DNA from: CAVRTJ01 sp964507185
GTDB lineage: Bacteria > Acidobacteriota > UBA4820 > DSQY01
Assembly: GCA_964507185.1 (NCBI GenBank)
Contig: CAZDOY010000001.1
Span: 1 to 64,000 of the forward strand
Length of the DNA: 64,000 nucleotides
Direction of reading: 5' to 3'
Every line of letters starts with the position of its first letter. Positions within the stretch are counted from its first letter, which is position 1. The position numbers and the translations under genes were made by a program. This document shows, in pieces, positions 26,786-35,748 of this stretch. The notes beneath the pieces are model-generated. The model searched no databases, had not been told where the DNA came from, and worked only from the letters and a program-made list of their open reading frames with translations.

Positions 26786-27349
26786 TTACTGCACGGGCAT
26801 TTTCTCGAGCTGTGCGGCGTGGCAGCGAATGATCTCGGGCCGGGCCGTAGCGACCAGGGACTGAGCCTCCGCAAGGGCCACCGTCTTCTCGAAGGCCGAC
26901 GTCGTGACGTGTCCTCTCGGTTCGGCGAGAAGGCAGCGGCCACCGATCTTGAGCGACTTCGCCAGCTGGCCGAGGATGCCGGCCGAATCCGGGGCTTCGT
27001 GCACGCACGCGAAAGCCAGGGCGAAGTCCACCTTGCCGTCCAGGTCGTCCACGCCGAGGTTGTTCGGAGAGCAGAGACGCCCTTCCAGCCGCCCTATGAG
27101 ACCAGCCCTTTCGGCGCGCTGTTCCAGGCCGCGGATCATGCCCTTCTGAAGATCCACGCAGATGACGCGGCCCGACGGGCCTACGAGTCTGGCAAGGGGG
27201 AGGCTGAAGAAGCCCATGGCACAGCCCGCGTCTAGCACCGTCATGCCCTCGCGCACGTGGGGCGAGAGAATGGCGTAAGGATTGTGGAAGACCCGTCGAA
27301 GGGGGCTGGCAAGGACGTAGCCCACCCAGACGGGGCATACTTTGCTCAT
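26786..27349 (-). CDS. class I SAM-dependent methyltransferase
   Basis: The 187-residue protein has the SAM-binding motif I VLDAGCAMGFFSLPLA and motif II VICVDLQKGMI, followed by FALAFACVHEAPD. The fold is that of Methyltransf_11-type enzymes. GGGGAGAGGG precedes ATG 27349 on the reverse strand. Substrate unknown. It lies upstream of dedA on the same strand with a 204-base gap, so joint transcription is possible but not shown. Confidence 0.88.
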   Translation of the reverse strand: MSKVCPVWVGYVLASPLRRVFHNPYAILSPHVREGMTVLDAGCAMGFFSLPLARLVGPSGRVICVDLQKGMIRGLEQRAERAGLIGRLEGRLCSPNNLGVDDLDGKVDFALAFACVHEAPDSAGILGQLAKSLKIGGRCLLAEPRGHVTTSAFEKTVALAEAQSLVATARPEIIRCHAAQLEKMPVQ

Positions 27350-27534
27350 AACCCTCTCCCCGCGAGTAGATTATGGCTGACTCCACCGTTTATATGCCAA
27401 AAGAGAGGCCTTGATCAAGGGCGGGGGAAAAAGTACCGGACGCGGCGGGTTTCATGGGACTCTCCCTGCAAAGCCGGGCGTCCGGAAATCGACCCGCCGT
27501 CCCGAGCCGTCCCCGGCCTGGGAATCCGGCCGCA

Positions 27535-28011
27535 TCATCGGCTCTTCGGGTAATCCCTTGCCATTCTCTTGATGAAGGTCTTAAAACCAAGGGTTTCCCA
27601 GAAGGTCTGCGAAACAGGATTCCCTTCGGCCACGTGGAGTTCAAGCCGGCTTATACCCTGTCCGGTCAGCCACTGTTCTGCTCGCCGGAAGAGTTCACTG
27701 CCGATTCCCTCCCTCCTGCAGGAGCGCGTGACGGCAAGCTCCCGGATGAAACCGTGCCTTGGAAGCTTGTAGACAGGCGGGTTTTCCTGTACGCCGGCGG
27801 TGCAGAATCCGACGATCCCTCTTTCGTCTTCGGCGACCAGCATAAGGCAGTCCGGCTTTTCCAGGGCGTCGGCCGTCATCTGGCGCCAGTGCTCGTGCGT
27901 GACAGATGTTCGCGAGAAATAGCCCTGATACCTGGCATTGTAGTCGATGAACTCTTTGAAGAGTTCAACGAGGGCAGGTAAATCCTGCAGTTTTGCCCTC
28001 CTGATGACCAA
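27535..28011 (-). CDS. GNAT family N-acetyltransferase
   Basis: The 158-residue protein has GNAT motif A, ELAVTRSCRREGIGSELFRRA, which binds acetyl-CoA, and a C-terminal LGFKTFIKRM segment. It transfers an acetyl group to an unknown amine. Translation starts at TTG 28011, with GGGAGG eight bases upstream on the reverse strand; no better ATG exists nearby. It follows the Nudix gene with a 45-base gap and may share its transcript. Confidence 0.88.
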   Translation of the reverse strand: MVIRRAKLQDLPALVELFKEFIDYNARYQGYFSRTSVTHEHWRQMTADALEKPDCLMLVAEDERGIVGFCTAGVQENPPVYKLPRHGFIRELAVTRSCRREGIGSELFRRAEQWLTGQGISRLELHVAEGNPVSQTFWETLGFKTFIKRMARDYPKSR

Positions 28012-28056
28012 CGGAAAACCTCCCGGGGAGAGCGGACGGAGAAACGGGAAAGTCCG

Positions 28057-28602
28057 TCAAATCTCCCATTCACCGGCCAGAAGCCTGGGGAACAGCGGTT
28101 CCAGGATCCGGTATGTCGCGCCCCAGAGCTTGTAGCGCCCCACTTGATAATAGTGGATCGTATACGGCTTCGGCCAGCTGGGAAAGCGGATGGTCTCCTC
28201 GCCCTGCGCTTCGGGACGGGCAAGGTCCTGGAGGTCCACTTCCAGAACTTCTGCAATCTCCCTGTCGTTCCTCCGCCATTCATGGGGATGGATAATGCGG
28301 GCCAGAAAGGGGTGGATTCTGAATCCCGTCGTCCAGGTTTCCAGGGGTGGCAGCGGTTCGAGGACGGTTACCGACTCCCGGGACAACCCTATTTCTTCCC
28401 AGGTTTCACGAAGGGCGGTATCCAGTATGGTGCGGTCCCCGGATTCCCGCTTGCCGCCGGGGAATGCCAGCTGGCCCCCATGTATACCCCAGGGGGTGCG
28501 CCTCACGACGACGAGGCCCGGATGCCCGTCGTCACGCCGGTATACCGGAACGATCGCGCCCGCTTCCACAAGTTCGTCCCGAGGGTCTTGAACCATCGAC
28601 AT
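28057..28602 (-). CDS. Nudix hydrolase, CoA pyrophosphatase-like
   Basis: The 181-residue protein has the Nudix box FPGGKRESGD...ALRETWEEIGL with the spacing used by CoA pyrophosphatases (NudL/YeaB type), and LAFPGG at its start. It probably cleaves CoA or oxidised CoA to phosphopantetheine and ADP. The ATG at 28602 is chosen because GCGGGGA lies six bases upstream; the frame extends to 28635 but with no ribosome site. It is the first gene of a reverse-strand pair with the GNAT gene. Confidence 0.88.
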   Translation of the reverse strand: MSMVQDPRDELVEAGAIVPVYRRDDGHPGLVVVRRTPWGIHGGQLAFPGGKRESGDRTILDTALRETWEEIGLSRESVTVLEPLPPLETWTTGFRIHPFLARIIHPHEWRRNDREIAEVLEVDLQDLARPEAQGEETIRFPSWPKPYTIHYYQVGRYKLWGATYRILEPLFPRLLAGEWEI

Positions 28603-28703
28603 CGGCAGTCCCCGCTGACTGGGCCCAATCATCATTCATCATTATGGGCGCCGGCCCACGCCTGTGGCAAGCGGAACCTCGCATGGTTCTCCTGCGTTTC
28701 TAG

Positions 28704-30368
28704 TCAGCGCCGGCCGGGCGGTACAAGCCCCATCGCCCTGGCCAGCTCCGTGTAATAGAGTCTGCCCAGAGCCTGTCGGGAGTCCACCACGGGAGGCGGA
28801 GGGGTTCCGGTGAGCCTGGAAAGAACCACGTAATGGAGCCGGTAGTAGCGCATTTTCGACAGCGGAACGGGCCGCCAGCGGTCGAGCATGAACCCGATGT
28901 TCTCGTGCAGGCCCTTCCGATTGTCGCGGTAGGACAGCCCGTGTCCGAATATGGGAGGAAGATGGTCGCTGACGACCAGAACGATACAGTCCGGATCGAT
29001 ACGTCGAAGAGATTCGAGAAACTCACCCAGTGCCCTGGTCCTGTAGAAGAACTGGTTTGCGATGTTGCAAACGTCCTCCGCGCATGGATCGCCAGCGGGT
29101 GTCGTGACCTTGATGCGGTCCGGTCTGCGTTTTTTGTCCCGGGTGTAGGGTATGTGGCCGTACATACCCAGAACATAGTTGAACAGAGGTCTTCCTTTGA
29201 GCATGCATCGTTTGACGTACTTCAGGTTCATGTCCAGAAGGTCGCCATCGAATAGAAACCGGTCGCGAGGATTGTCTTCCCTGAGATACGAGCGGTTCAT
29301 GTTCAGGAAGTCCACCCTTTGGAATTGCAGGCTTTTGTAGGCAGAGCGGCTGTTATAGTAGCCAGGCTCCGAGGCCACGCAGGCGGAACAAGCGTATCCG
29401 TAATTGCCGAGCACCTCGCACATGGAATAGGTAGGGTATCCCTCGAAGACGTTGAATTCGACGCTGTCAATCTTTGCCATGGCGGGCAGGCCGGTGAGAA
29501 TCTCAAATTCGGCCTGGGCCGTCCCTCCTCCGTAAGCAGGAGAGATGAGGTGATCGAAGTCCCCGCGCGGCAGAAACCTCTTCAGCGCGTTCGCCAGTGG
29601 ATCCCCGCTGAAGCACGCATTCTTGATGGCTCTCGGATCGATGAAGCTTTCGAGGATGATGATGTGAACGTTCCGTTTGAGCCCGACGTCCCATCGCCTT
29701 GGATCCTCGCTCAATGAGCGGGCCTGCTCCCTTAGATATGCTATGTGCTCGTGCCGCCTGTTGTTGTAGTAGATGAAGGTCGTCAGGCGGCCGTTTCTCT
29801 GAACGTTGCGTACTTCGGACCATGGCGTATATTCGAGGTCCTTCTGAAGATAGCCGTCGAACAGGCCGCTCCTGAGGAACAGGCACAACATTAGCAGCAG
29901 CCCGGCCCTCAAACACAGGCCTCGGAGCGTCTTCGCCCATGGGCGCTTCCAGTAGAAAACCAAGGCGCTCACTACGATCCCGCCGGCCGCCGCGGCCAGA
30001 GGAAGAACGATCAAGGCCGAAATGAAAGGGCCCGCGACTCGGAAGAGAGCCGGCACGTTTTCCAGATCGGTGAATCGAGGCAGCCTCCGGACGTAGTAGT
30101 AAAAGGCGTCGTGGCATGTGTACAGGAGCAGGACGAGAACGATAGGCGATGTCGCAGCCAAACATTTTGACGTTAGACCCCCGGAGGAAGGAAAGTAGGC
30201 GGCCGCCAGAAAAACAAGGAGGGCAGGGAGTTCGGCCAGCCAGATGTGCCGTGTGAAGCTGTATCCCACCCACATAGAGGCGTAGAGGCTGTAGGCGAGT
30301 ATCAGCGCTGCCGATGCGGCGAAGTATACAACGTACCTAGTTGCAGAGCGAAAAGCGGGATGTCTCAA
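28704..30368 (-). CDS. LtaS/OpgB-like membrane sulfatase-family phosphotransferase
   Basis: The protein has about five N-terminal membrane helices (first: VVYFAASAALILAYSLY) and a large periplasmic sulfatase/alkaline-phosphatase-superfamily domain. Catalytic features of lipoteichoic-acid-synthase-like enzymes are visible: IILESFID (metal Glu), GGGTAQAEFEILTG (nucleophile Thr) and VVSDHLPP (metal Asp/His). It likely transfers phosphoglycerol or a similar head group to an envelope glycan. TTG 30368 is chosen because GGGGA precedes it and a promoter candidate lies just upstream; open frame continues to a GTG at 30524 with no ribosome site. Length from TTG is 554 residues. Confidence 0.82.
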   Translation of the reverse strand: MRHPAFRSATRYVVYFAASAALILAYSLYASMWVGYSFTRHIWLAELPALLVFLAAAYFPSSGGLTSKCLAATSPIVLVLLLYTCHDAFYYYVRRLPRFTDLENVPALFRVAGPFISALIVLPLAAAAGGIVVSALVFYWKRPWAKTLRGLCLRAGLLLMLCLFLRSGLFDGYLQKDLEYTPWSEVRNVQRNGRLTTFIYYNNRRHEHIAYLREQARSLSEDPRRWDVGLKRNVHIIILESFIDPRAIKNACFSGDPLANALKRFLPRGDFDHLISPAYGGGTAQAEFEILTGLPAMAKIDSVEFNVFEGYPTYSMCEVLGNYGYACSACVASEPGYYNSRSAYKSLQFQRVDFLNMNRSYLREDNPRDRFLFDGDLLDMNLKYVKRCMLKGRPLFNYVLGMYGHIPYTRDKKRRPDRIKVTTPAGDPCAEDVCNIANQFFYRTRALGEFLESLRRIDPDCIVLVVSDHLPPIFGHGLSYRDNRKGLHENIGFMLDRWRPVPLSKMRYYRLHYVVLSRLTGTPPPPVVDSRQALGRLYYTELARAMGLVPPGRR

Positions 30369-30401
30369 GGCATGTCCCCGTGGAATAATGTTGACGATAA
30401 C

Positions 30402-30430
30402 AATTAAACACTCGGTATTCGCTTTGTCAA
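30402..30430 (-). promoter_or_regulatory. candidate sigma-70 promoter for the LtaS-like gene
   Basis: On the reverse strand, a perfect TTGACA (30425-30430) stands 17 bases from TTAATT (30402-30407) in an AT-rich tract. Transcription would start near 30395, just before TTG 30368. The -10 box is poor. Confidence 0.4.
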
Positions 30431-30592
30431 TACCCGGCGTGAGACGCAGTGGCGTCACATCCGGTTGTGGCCTGTCGGGCCGCCGATGGATTTGCAGGTG
30501 CCTTCTGGCGCGCTTAATATTCACACAGGTACCGCATCTTTGGATAGAATTCGCGGGAAGGCCGACTCGATCGAAAGGCGAGGGAGATAAAC

Positions 30593-30750
30593 ATGGAGGA
30601 AGAACATCCCGGCGGAAGGATTCTGATCAGTTTCTCGACGAGGTGGGGGGGAGCTACGTGCTCGATCTTGCGCAGATTGAACCTGCTCAGAGGCGGAGGA
30701 TCCGGAGGATTCCCGGCGACCGCCTCCCGTTTGAAATCCCGGTGGTGTAA
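30593..30750 (+). other. possible small gene, reading frame broken at a G7 run
   Basis: ATG 30593 follows GGCGAGGGAGATAAAC and opens MEEEHPGGR. A G7 run at 30645-30651 separates it from a second frame that reads GGSYVLDLAQIEP and IPGDRLPFEIPVV before TAA at 30748-30750, which looks more protein-like. Either a 50-residue protein is broken by a one-base error or mutation in the G run, or one of the two frames is chance. I do not recognise a family. The TauE/SafE gene starts 22 bases later. Confidence 0.3.
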
Positions 30751-30771
30751 CTTGTCCGCGAGGCAAGGGAC

Positions 30772-31746
30772 ATGGGGTTGATGGGAATCGTGCCGGCGGG
30801 GACCGTGGCGAATGTGTCCTGGTGGCTGCCGCCCCTCGTGGCTTTCGCCATCTCCTTCTTTACGGCCATGGGCGGGGTCTCCGGCGCATTCCTTCTTCTT
30901 CCCTTCCAGGTAAGCGTTCTCGGCTTCACGAGCCCGGCCGTCAGCTCCACCAATCAACTCTACAACGTGGTGGCGATACCGGGCGGAGTCTGGCGCTACA
31001 TCAGGGAAGGCCGCATGGTCTGGGCGCTGGCGTGGGTGATCGTCATCGGGACTCTCCCCGGCGTCCTGGCCGGCTCCTACATCCGCGTGCGCTATCTGCC
31101 CGATCCCGGGACCTTCAAGGTTTTTGCGGGGCTCGTGCTGTTGTACATCGGCGGGCGGATGGCCTGGGATCTCCTGGCAGGAGGAGGCATGTCCCGAAAG
31201 GCCAGGGCGGCCGAGGACGGTTTCCTGTCGCGGGCCCGGGCGCGCAGGGATGCGGGAGGCGGGGAGGCGAGACCGGATCTTCCGTGCATCCGCGTGCGGC
31301 GGTTCGGGCTGTTGAGCACGGCCTACGAATTCAACGGAGAGGTTTTCGACTTCTCGACTCCGGGCGTCCTGACCCTGAGCCTGCTGGCGGGGGTCGTGGC
31401 GGGTACGTACGGCATAGGCGGCGGTGCGATCATGGCGCCCTTCCTCGTTTCCGTCTTCGGCCTGCCGGTCTATACGGTCGCCGGGCCGGCCCTCCTCGGC
31501 ACTTTCGTGGCCTCGGGGGCCAGCGTGGTTTTCTACCAGGCCATGGCGCCTCTCTTTCCGGGGCTTGCCGTGAGCCCGGACTGGCATCTCGGCGCGCTCT
31601 TCGGCCTGGGCGGGCTCGCGGGGATATATTGTGGCGCGCGGCTCCAGAAGTACGTTCCCGCCAGGGCTATCAAGTGGTTCCTCTGCCTTGTCGCCCTCTT
31701 GCTGGCGGTCAAGTACCTGGGAGTCCTGCCTCACTCGGGAGGATGA
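30772..31746 (+). CDS. TauE/SafE (TSUP) family anion permease
   Basis: The 324-residue protein has about eight membrane helices in two halves, each opening with a Gly-rich family motif: FTAMGGVSGAFLLLPFQ and YGIGGGAIMAPFLVS. The family exports sulfite, sulfoacetate or other small anions. A hydrophilic loop of about 60 residues (around 135-195), rich in Arg, separates the halves and is longer than in short TSUP proteins. The stop overlaps the RluA-family start (ATGA). The substrate cannot be assigned from sequence. Confidence 0.9.
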   Translation: MGLMGIVPAGTVANVSWWLPPLVAFAISFFTAMGGVSGAFLLLPFQVSVLGFTSPAVSSTNQLYNVVAIPGGVWRYIREGRMVWALAWVIVIGTLPGVLAGSYIRVRYLPDPGTFKVFAGLVLLYIGGRMAWDLLAGGGMSRKARAAEDGFLSRARARRDAGGGEARPDLPCIRVRRFGLLSTAYEFNGEVFDFSTPGVLTLSLLAGVVAGTYGIGGGAIMAPFLVSVFGLPVYTVAGPALLGTFVASGASVVFYQAMAPLFPGLAVSPDWHLGALFGLGGLAGIYCGARLQKYVPARAIKWFLCLVALLLAVKYLGVLPHSGG

Positions 31747-32687
31747 GGGCAGTGGGCCTGAACGGTGGATACGAATACAGGACGAGAATCGGGGTGAGGG
31801 AAGCTGGCCTCAGCGTTCTTGGTTTCCTGTCCCGCATGTACCGTCATTCCTCCAAAGCCGAATGGTTCGCCAGGATCGCCCGGGGAATGATTTCGATAGA
31901 CGGGGAGCCCGTGTCCGCCGATCGTCTTCTGGCCTCGGGGGAAGAAATCGTGTGGCACCGTCCTCCGTGGGAGGAGCCGGACGTTCCTCTCGCCTACGCC
32001 GTGCTGTACGAAGACGAGGACCTGCTGGCCGTGGCCAAACCATCGGGCCTGCCGACCGTTGCGGCCGGAGGGTTCCTGGAGCACACCCTTCTGGCGCTCG
32101 TGCGCGGGCGCTACCCGGAGGCGGTGCCCGCGCACAGACTTGGCCGGGGGACGTCCGGGGTGGTGCTCTTCGCACGATCCGCGCGGGCGCGCAAAGCCCT
32201 CGCGGCCGCCTGGCGCACCGGCGCCGTGGAGAAGATCTACCGTGCTCTCGTGTCCGGTCATCCCTCCGGCGACGTCTTTACGGTGGACGTACCCATCGGA
32301 CCGGTGCCGCACCCCGTTCTCGGAAGCGTCCACGCGGCGAGTGCGCGCGGCAAGCCGGCGCTGAGCAGAGCCCGGGTTATCGAGAGACGGGGGGGCACGA
32401 GCCTGCTGGAGGTCCGGATCGAAACGGGCCGGCCACACCAGATACGCATTCACATGGCCGCCGCCGGCCATCCCCTGGCCGGCGATCCCCTGTACGCAGC
32501 CGGAGGGGGCATCGGGGAAGGGTGTTCGGCCCTTCCGGGGGACGTGGGGTACAATCTGCACCACATGAGACTGGCGCTTGCGCATCCGGGCGACGGTTCA
32601 AGCGTCGAGTTTTCGTGCCTGCCTCCAGGCATCCTGCGAGCGGGCGGCGTTTCTGAGGAAGGAGGGACGCGCGGTGGAACTCTATAG
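31743..32687 (+). CDS. RluA-family pseudouridine synthase-like protein, catalytic Asp replaced by Gly
   Basis: The 314-residue protein has an N-terminal S4-like RNA-binding domain (about residues 20-65) and an RluA-type synthase domain. LLAVAKPSGLPT and RPHQIRIHMAAAGHPL-AGDPLY match the family, but the catalytic motif reads HRLGRGTSG, with Gly 134 (GGC at 32142-32144) where active enzymes have Asp. A subgroup with this Gly may exist naturally. It either binds RNA without modifying it or uses another residue. ATG 31743 overlaps the permease stop. Confidence 0.85.
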   Translation: MRAVGLNGGYEYRTRIGVREAGLSVLGFLSRMYRHSSKAEWFARIARGMISIDGEPVSADRLLASGEEIVWHRPPWEEPDVPLAYAVLYEDEDLLAVAKPSGLPTVAAGGFLEHTLLALVRGRYPEAVPAHRLGRGTSGVVLFARSARARKALAAAWRTGAVEKIYRALVSGHPSGDVFTVDVPIGPVPHPVLGSVHAASARGKPALSRARVIERRGGTSLLEVRIETGRPHQIRIHMAAAGHPLAGDPLYAAGGGIGEGCSALPGDVGYNLHHMRLALAHPGDGSSVEFSCLPPGILRAGGVSEEGGTRGGTL

Positions 32688-33114
32688 GCATACGCAGGCC
32701 GGATACGTCATGGTGGGGCTGAACCTGGCAGTATTTCTGGTGCTGGTCATGTTCATGCCGCACAAACTGCCGCGGCCGGTGCTCTCGATCGCTCTGGCGG
32801 TCCTTTTTCTGATCACGCTCGTTTTCGGCTGGCTCACTGTGACGATCCGCGAGGGCCGGCTCGCCCTGCGCTTCGGCATCGGCGTCGTCAGAAAGAGCTT
32901 TTCCCTGTCCGAAATCCGGTCCTGTAAACCCGTGAGGAACAGCTGGGCATATGGCTGGGGCATCCGGATGACGCCTCATGGGTGGCTCTACAACGTGTCC
33001 GGGCTGGATGCCGTGGAGATCGCCCTGGACGGCGGAAAAAGCGTCCGCGTAGGCACGGATGAGCCGGAGGCGCTCAGCCGGGCCATCGCGAGCGCGGCGG
33101 GGATCGGCGCCTGA
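32674..33114 (+). CDS. small membrane protein with C-terminal PH-like domain
   Basis: The 146-residue protein has two adjacent membrane helices (VMVGLNLAVFLVLVMFM and VLSIALAVLFLITLVFGWLTV) followed by a soluble domain of short strands (LALRFGIGVVRKSF...GGKSVRVGTDEPEAL), like bacterial PH-domain membrane proteins. GTG 32674 is preferred because GGAGG lies at 32661-32665; upstream codons in the frame lie within the RluA gene. It overlaps that gene by 14 bases. Function unknown. Confidence 0.75.
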   Translation: MELYRHTQAGYVMVGLNLAVFLVLVMFMPHKLPRPVLSIALAVLFLITLVFGWLTVTIREGRLALRFGIGVVRKSFSLSEIRSCKPVRNSWAYGWGIRMTPHGWLYNVSGLDAVEIALDGGKSVRVGTDEPEALSRAIASAAGIGA

Positions 33115-33284
33115 CTCGCGGCGAAGCGGCGGGCCACCCTCCTTCTCATGGTATAATTTGCTATCTCAAGACGGGTTGATCGGCCGGACATGACGAACCG
33201 CGGACGAATGGCACGGCCCTGCAGGGCCGGCCGTTTGTTGAAGAAATCCGAAACCGCAGAAGCTTTACGAATAGGGGGTTACCG

Positions 33285-34388
33285 TTGTTGAACGCGATAG
33301 CCGGCAGCGCTCTGGACAGAGTCCCGTTCCTGAACATCATGCTCCTCGGAAATAGCGTCAGGATGTGGCTGATCGCCCTCGTGGTATCGCTCGTCGTGCT
33401 CGTTCTCCTCAGGATTCTCCGCCGGGTCCTCACAGTGCGGGTGGAGGCCTTCGCAAAGAGAACCGAGACGGTGCTCGATGACTACGTGGCCAGGATCTTC
33501 ACGACGACGAAGGTCTTCTTCCTCTTCGCGCTCTCGGCGTATGCCGGTACTCAGGTCCTGAGCCTGCCCGTTGTGGCCGTCAAGTGGATCGGCACTGTGA
33601 CCATCGTGTCAGTTCTCATCCAGGTGGGCATATGGGGCGACGCCCTCATCAACATGTGGCTCACCCGGTACCAGGAGTCCAATCTCGAGGTGGACCCGGG
33701 GCGCGTGACCACCATGCGGGCCACGACCTTCGTCGTGCGAGTGGCGCTCTTCTCTGTCGTGACGCTGGTGGCGCTCGACAACATCCCCGGCGTCCACGTC
33801 ACGACCCTCATCGCAAGCATGGGCGTGGGCGGCATCGCCGTGGCCCTTGCCACGCAGAACATCCTGGCAGACCTGTTCGCGTCACTGTCCATTTCGCTCG
33901 ACCAGCCCTTTGTGATGGGGGACTTCATCATCGTTGACGACAAGATGGGTACGGTGGAACACGTGGGACTCAAGACGACGCGTCTCAGGAGCCTGACGGG
34001 CGAGCAACTCATCTTCGCCAACAACGACCTCCTCAAGAGCCGGATCCGCAACTACAAGCGGATGAACGAGCGACGTATTCTCTTCGCCGTCGGCGTGACC
34101 TACCAGACACCCGCCGACAAGCTGGAAGCCATTCCGGCCATGATCAAGGACATCGTGGAACCGCAGGACAACGTGCGCTTCGACAGGGCGCACTTCAAGG
34201 GTTTCGGCGACTTCTCGCTCAATTTCGAAGTGGTCTACTGGGTCAAGGTGCCGGACTACAACGTCTACATGGACATCCAGCAGGCCATCAACCTTGCCCT
34301 GTACAGGAAGTTCGGCGACGAGGGTATCGAGTTCGCGTATCCGACCCAGACACTCTTTCTGGAAAGAGAATCCGGCGCGGGAGCGTGA
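33285..34388 (+). CDS. MscS family mechanosensitive ion channel
   Basis: The 367-residue protein has about five membrane segments, the pore-lining stretch ASMGVGGIAVALATQNILAD and the MscS beta domain (SLDQPFVMGDFI, LRSLTGEQLIFANNDLLKS). It releases solutes when membrane tension rises during hypo-osmotic shock. Translation appears to start at TTG 33285 with GGGGG upstream; an adjacent TTG at 33288 is equally possible. A 170-base intergenic region separates it from the previous gene. Confidence 0.93.
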   Translation: MLNAIAGSALDRVPFLNIMLLGNSVRMWLIALVVSLVVLVLLRILRRVLTVRVEAFAKRTETVLDDYVARIFTTTKVFFLFALSAYAGTQVLSLPVVAVKWIGTVTIVSVLIQVGIWGDALINMWLTRYQESNLEVDPGRVTTMRATTFVVRVALFSVVTLVALDNIPGVHVTTLIASMGVGGIAVALATQNILADLFASLSISLDQPFVMGDFIIVDDKMGTVEHVGLKTTRLRSLTGEQLIFANNDLLKSRIRNYKRMNERRILFAVGVTYQTPADKLEAIPAMIKDIVEPQDNVRFDRAHFKGFGDFSLNFEVVYWVKVPDYNVYMDIQQAINLALYRKFGDEGIEFAYPTQTLFLERESGAGA

Positions 34389-34427
34389 TGCCCTCCCGCG
34401 GCCGATCCCCTTCCACGGGAGGCATCC

Positions 34428-35096
34428 ATGCGCGTACTGCTTGACGAGAGGGAGGCCCGGGTCCTGGGCGCCCTCGTCGAAAAATCGGTGACCACGCCCG
34501 ACTATTACCCGCTGAGCCTGAACGCTCTCACAGCGGCCTGCAACCAGAAATCCAGCCGGGATCCCGTGACGGCCTACGCCCAGGCCGACGTGGCGGAGGC
34601 ATTGGAATCCCTTCGAGACAAGCACCTCGTCTGGGTCGTGAGCGGACCCGACAGCCGGGTGACCAAGTACAAGCACCGCTTCCGCGAAGCGTTCGATATC
34701 TCCGAGGAGGACCAGGCGGTCCTGTGCGTGCTCATGCTCCGCGGTCCCCAGACGGCCGGGGAGCTGCGGGGCCGCACGGAACGCCTTCACGCCTTCCAGG
34801 CCCTGAGCGAGGTCGAATCCGTGCTCGATGGTCTGGCGGGCATGGGGGAGGGCCCCCTCGTGAGCAAGCTGCCGAGGCAGCCGGGTCGAAAGGAGAACCG
34901 GTACGTGCACCTTCTTTCCGGTCCGCCTCCGGCGCGGTCCGGCGAGGACGCTGCTTCCCCAGAAGAGGGACGGGGAGAGAGAGAGCCTGCAGGGAGGTCG
35001 CGCCTCGAGAAACTCGAGGGGGAGACGGCAGACCTCAGGGCTGAACTGGACGCGCTGAAGGCCGCCTTCGAGACTCTACGCCGGCAGTTCGAATGA
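34428..35096 (+). CDS. YceH family (DUF480) protein
   Basis: The 222-residue protein matches the DUF480/YceH family: it begins LDEREARVLGALVEKSVTTPD and continues YPLSLNALTAACNQKSSRDP, then has a second winged-helix repeat (DQAVLCVLMLRGPQTAGELRGR) and a C-terminal coiled coil (LEKLEGETADLRAELDALKA). Two winged helices suggest nucleic-acid binding; the cellular role is not known. GGGAGG precedes ATG 34428. The stop overlaps the methyltransferase start. Confidence 0.93.
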   Translation: MRVLLDEREARVLGALVEKSVTTPDYYPLSLNALTAACNQKSSRDPVTAYAQADVAEALESLRDKHLVWVVSGPDSRVTKYKHRFREAFDISEEDQAVLCVLMLRGPQTAGELRGRTERLHAFQALSEVESVLDGLAGMGEGPLVSKLPRQPGRKENRYVHLLSGPPPARSGEDAASPEEGRGEREPAGRSRLEKLEGETADLRAELDALKAAFETLRRQFE

Positions 35097-35713
35097 ACGG
35101 GCATTTTGACCACCTCGCGTGGCTGTACGACCGGGTCATCCGTCCGCCGGACCCGGCCGGACTTGTCCGCGTTCTGGGCCTCCCCACGCCGGGCGCCATG
35201 CTCGAGGCGGGCGGCGGGACGGCCCGGGTCGCCGCGGAACTGGGCGGCATGGCCGGGCGAATGGTGGTCAGCGACCTGTCCCTGCCCATGCTGAAGAGGG
35301 CAGGGGAAAAGGGCGGACTCTGGACGGTGCAGGCGCCCGTTGAAAGCCTCCCCTTCGCGGGCGCCGTCTTCGACCGCGTACTCGTGGTGGATGCGCTGCA
35401 CCACTTCGCCGACCAGGAGGCCGCCCTCACCGAACTCGTGCGGGTGCTCAAGCCCGGCGGCCGCCTCCTCATCGAGGAGCCGGACATCCACACGGTTGCG
35501 GTCAAGGTCGTGGCGATGATGGAAAAATTGACGCTCATGGGAAGCAGGTTTCTGCCGCCCGAGGCGATACGCAGTCTCCTCGCCGCAAGGGGGTGCGAGG
35601 CCCGGGTTGAGCGAAAGGACCGTTTTGTGGCCTGGGTCGTGGCGGTCAAGCAGAGGCAGGGGCCCCGGATGTCCGCCACGGGTGGCCTGGGGACGGTGGC
35701 CGACCTAGATTGA
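35093..35713 (+). CDS. class I SAM-dependent methyltransferase
   Basis: The 206-residue enzyme has a SAM-binding motif AMLEAGGGTARVAAEL and the Methyltransf_11 segment FDRVLVVDALHHFADQEAAL, followed by LKPGGRLLIEEPD. ATG 35093 overlaps the YceH stop (ATGA). It resembles UbiE-like methyltransferases in length and motif order, but the substrate cannot be called. It is in the same operon as the downstream VOC and Smr genes, which follow at 35 and 27 bases. Confidence 0.88.
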   Translation: MNGHFDHLAWLYDRVIRPPDPAGLVRVLGLPTPGAMLEAGGGTARVAAELGGMAGRMVVSDLSLPMLKRAGEKGGLWTVQAPVESLPFAGAVFDRVLVVDALHHFADQEAALTELVRVLKPGGRLLIEEPDIHTVAVKVVAMMEKLTLMGSRFLPPEAIRSLLAARGCEARVERKDRFVAWVVAVKQRQGPRMSATGGLGTVADLD

Positions 35714-35748
35714 AGCTTGGCGCCGCGATCTTCTCAGGGGGGAACGAA

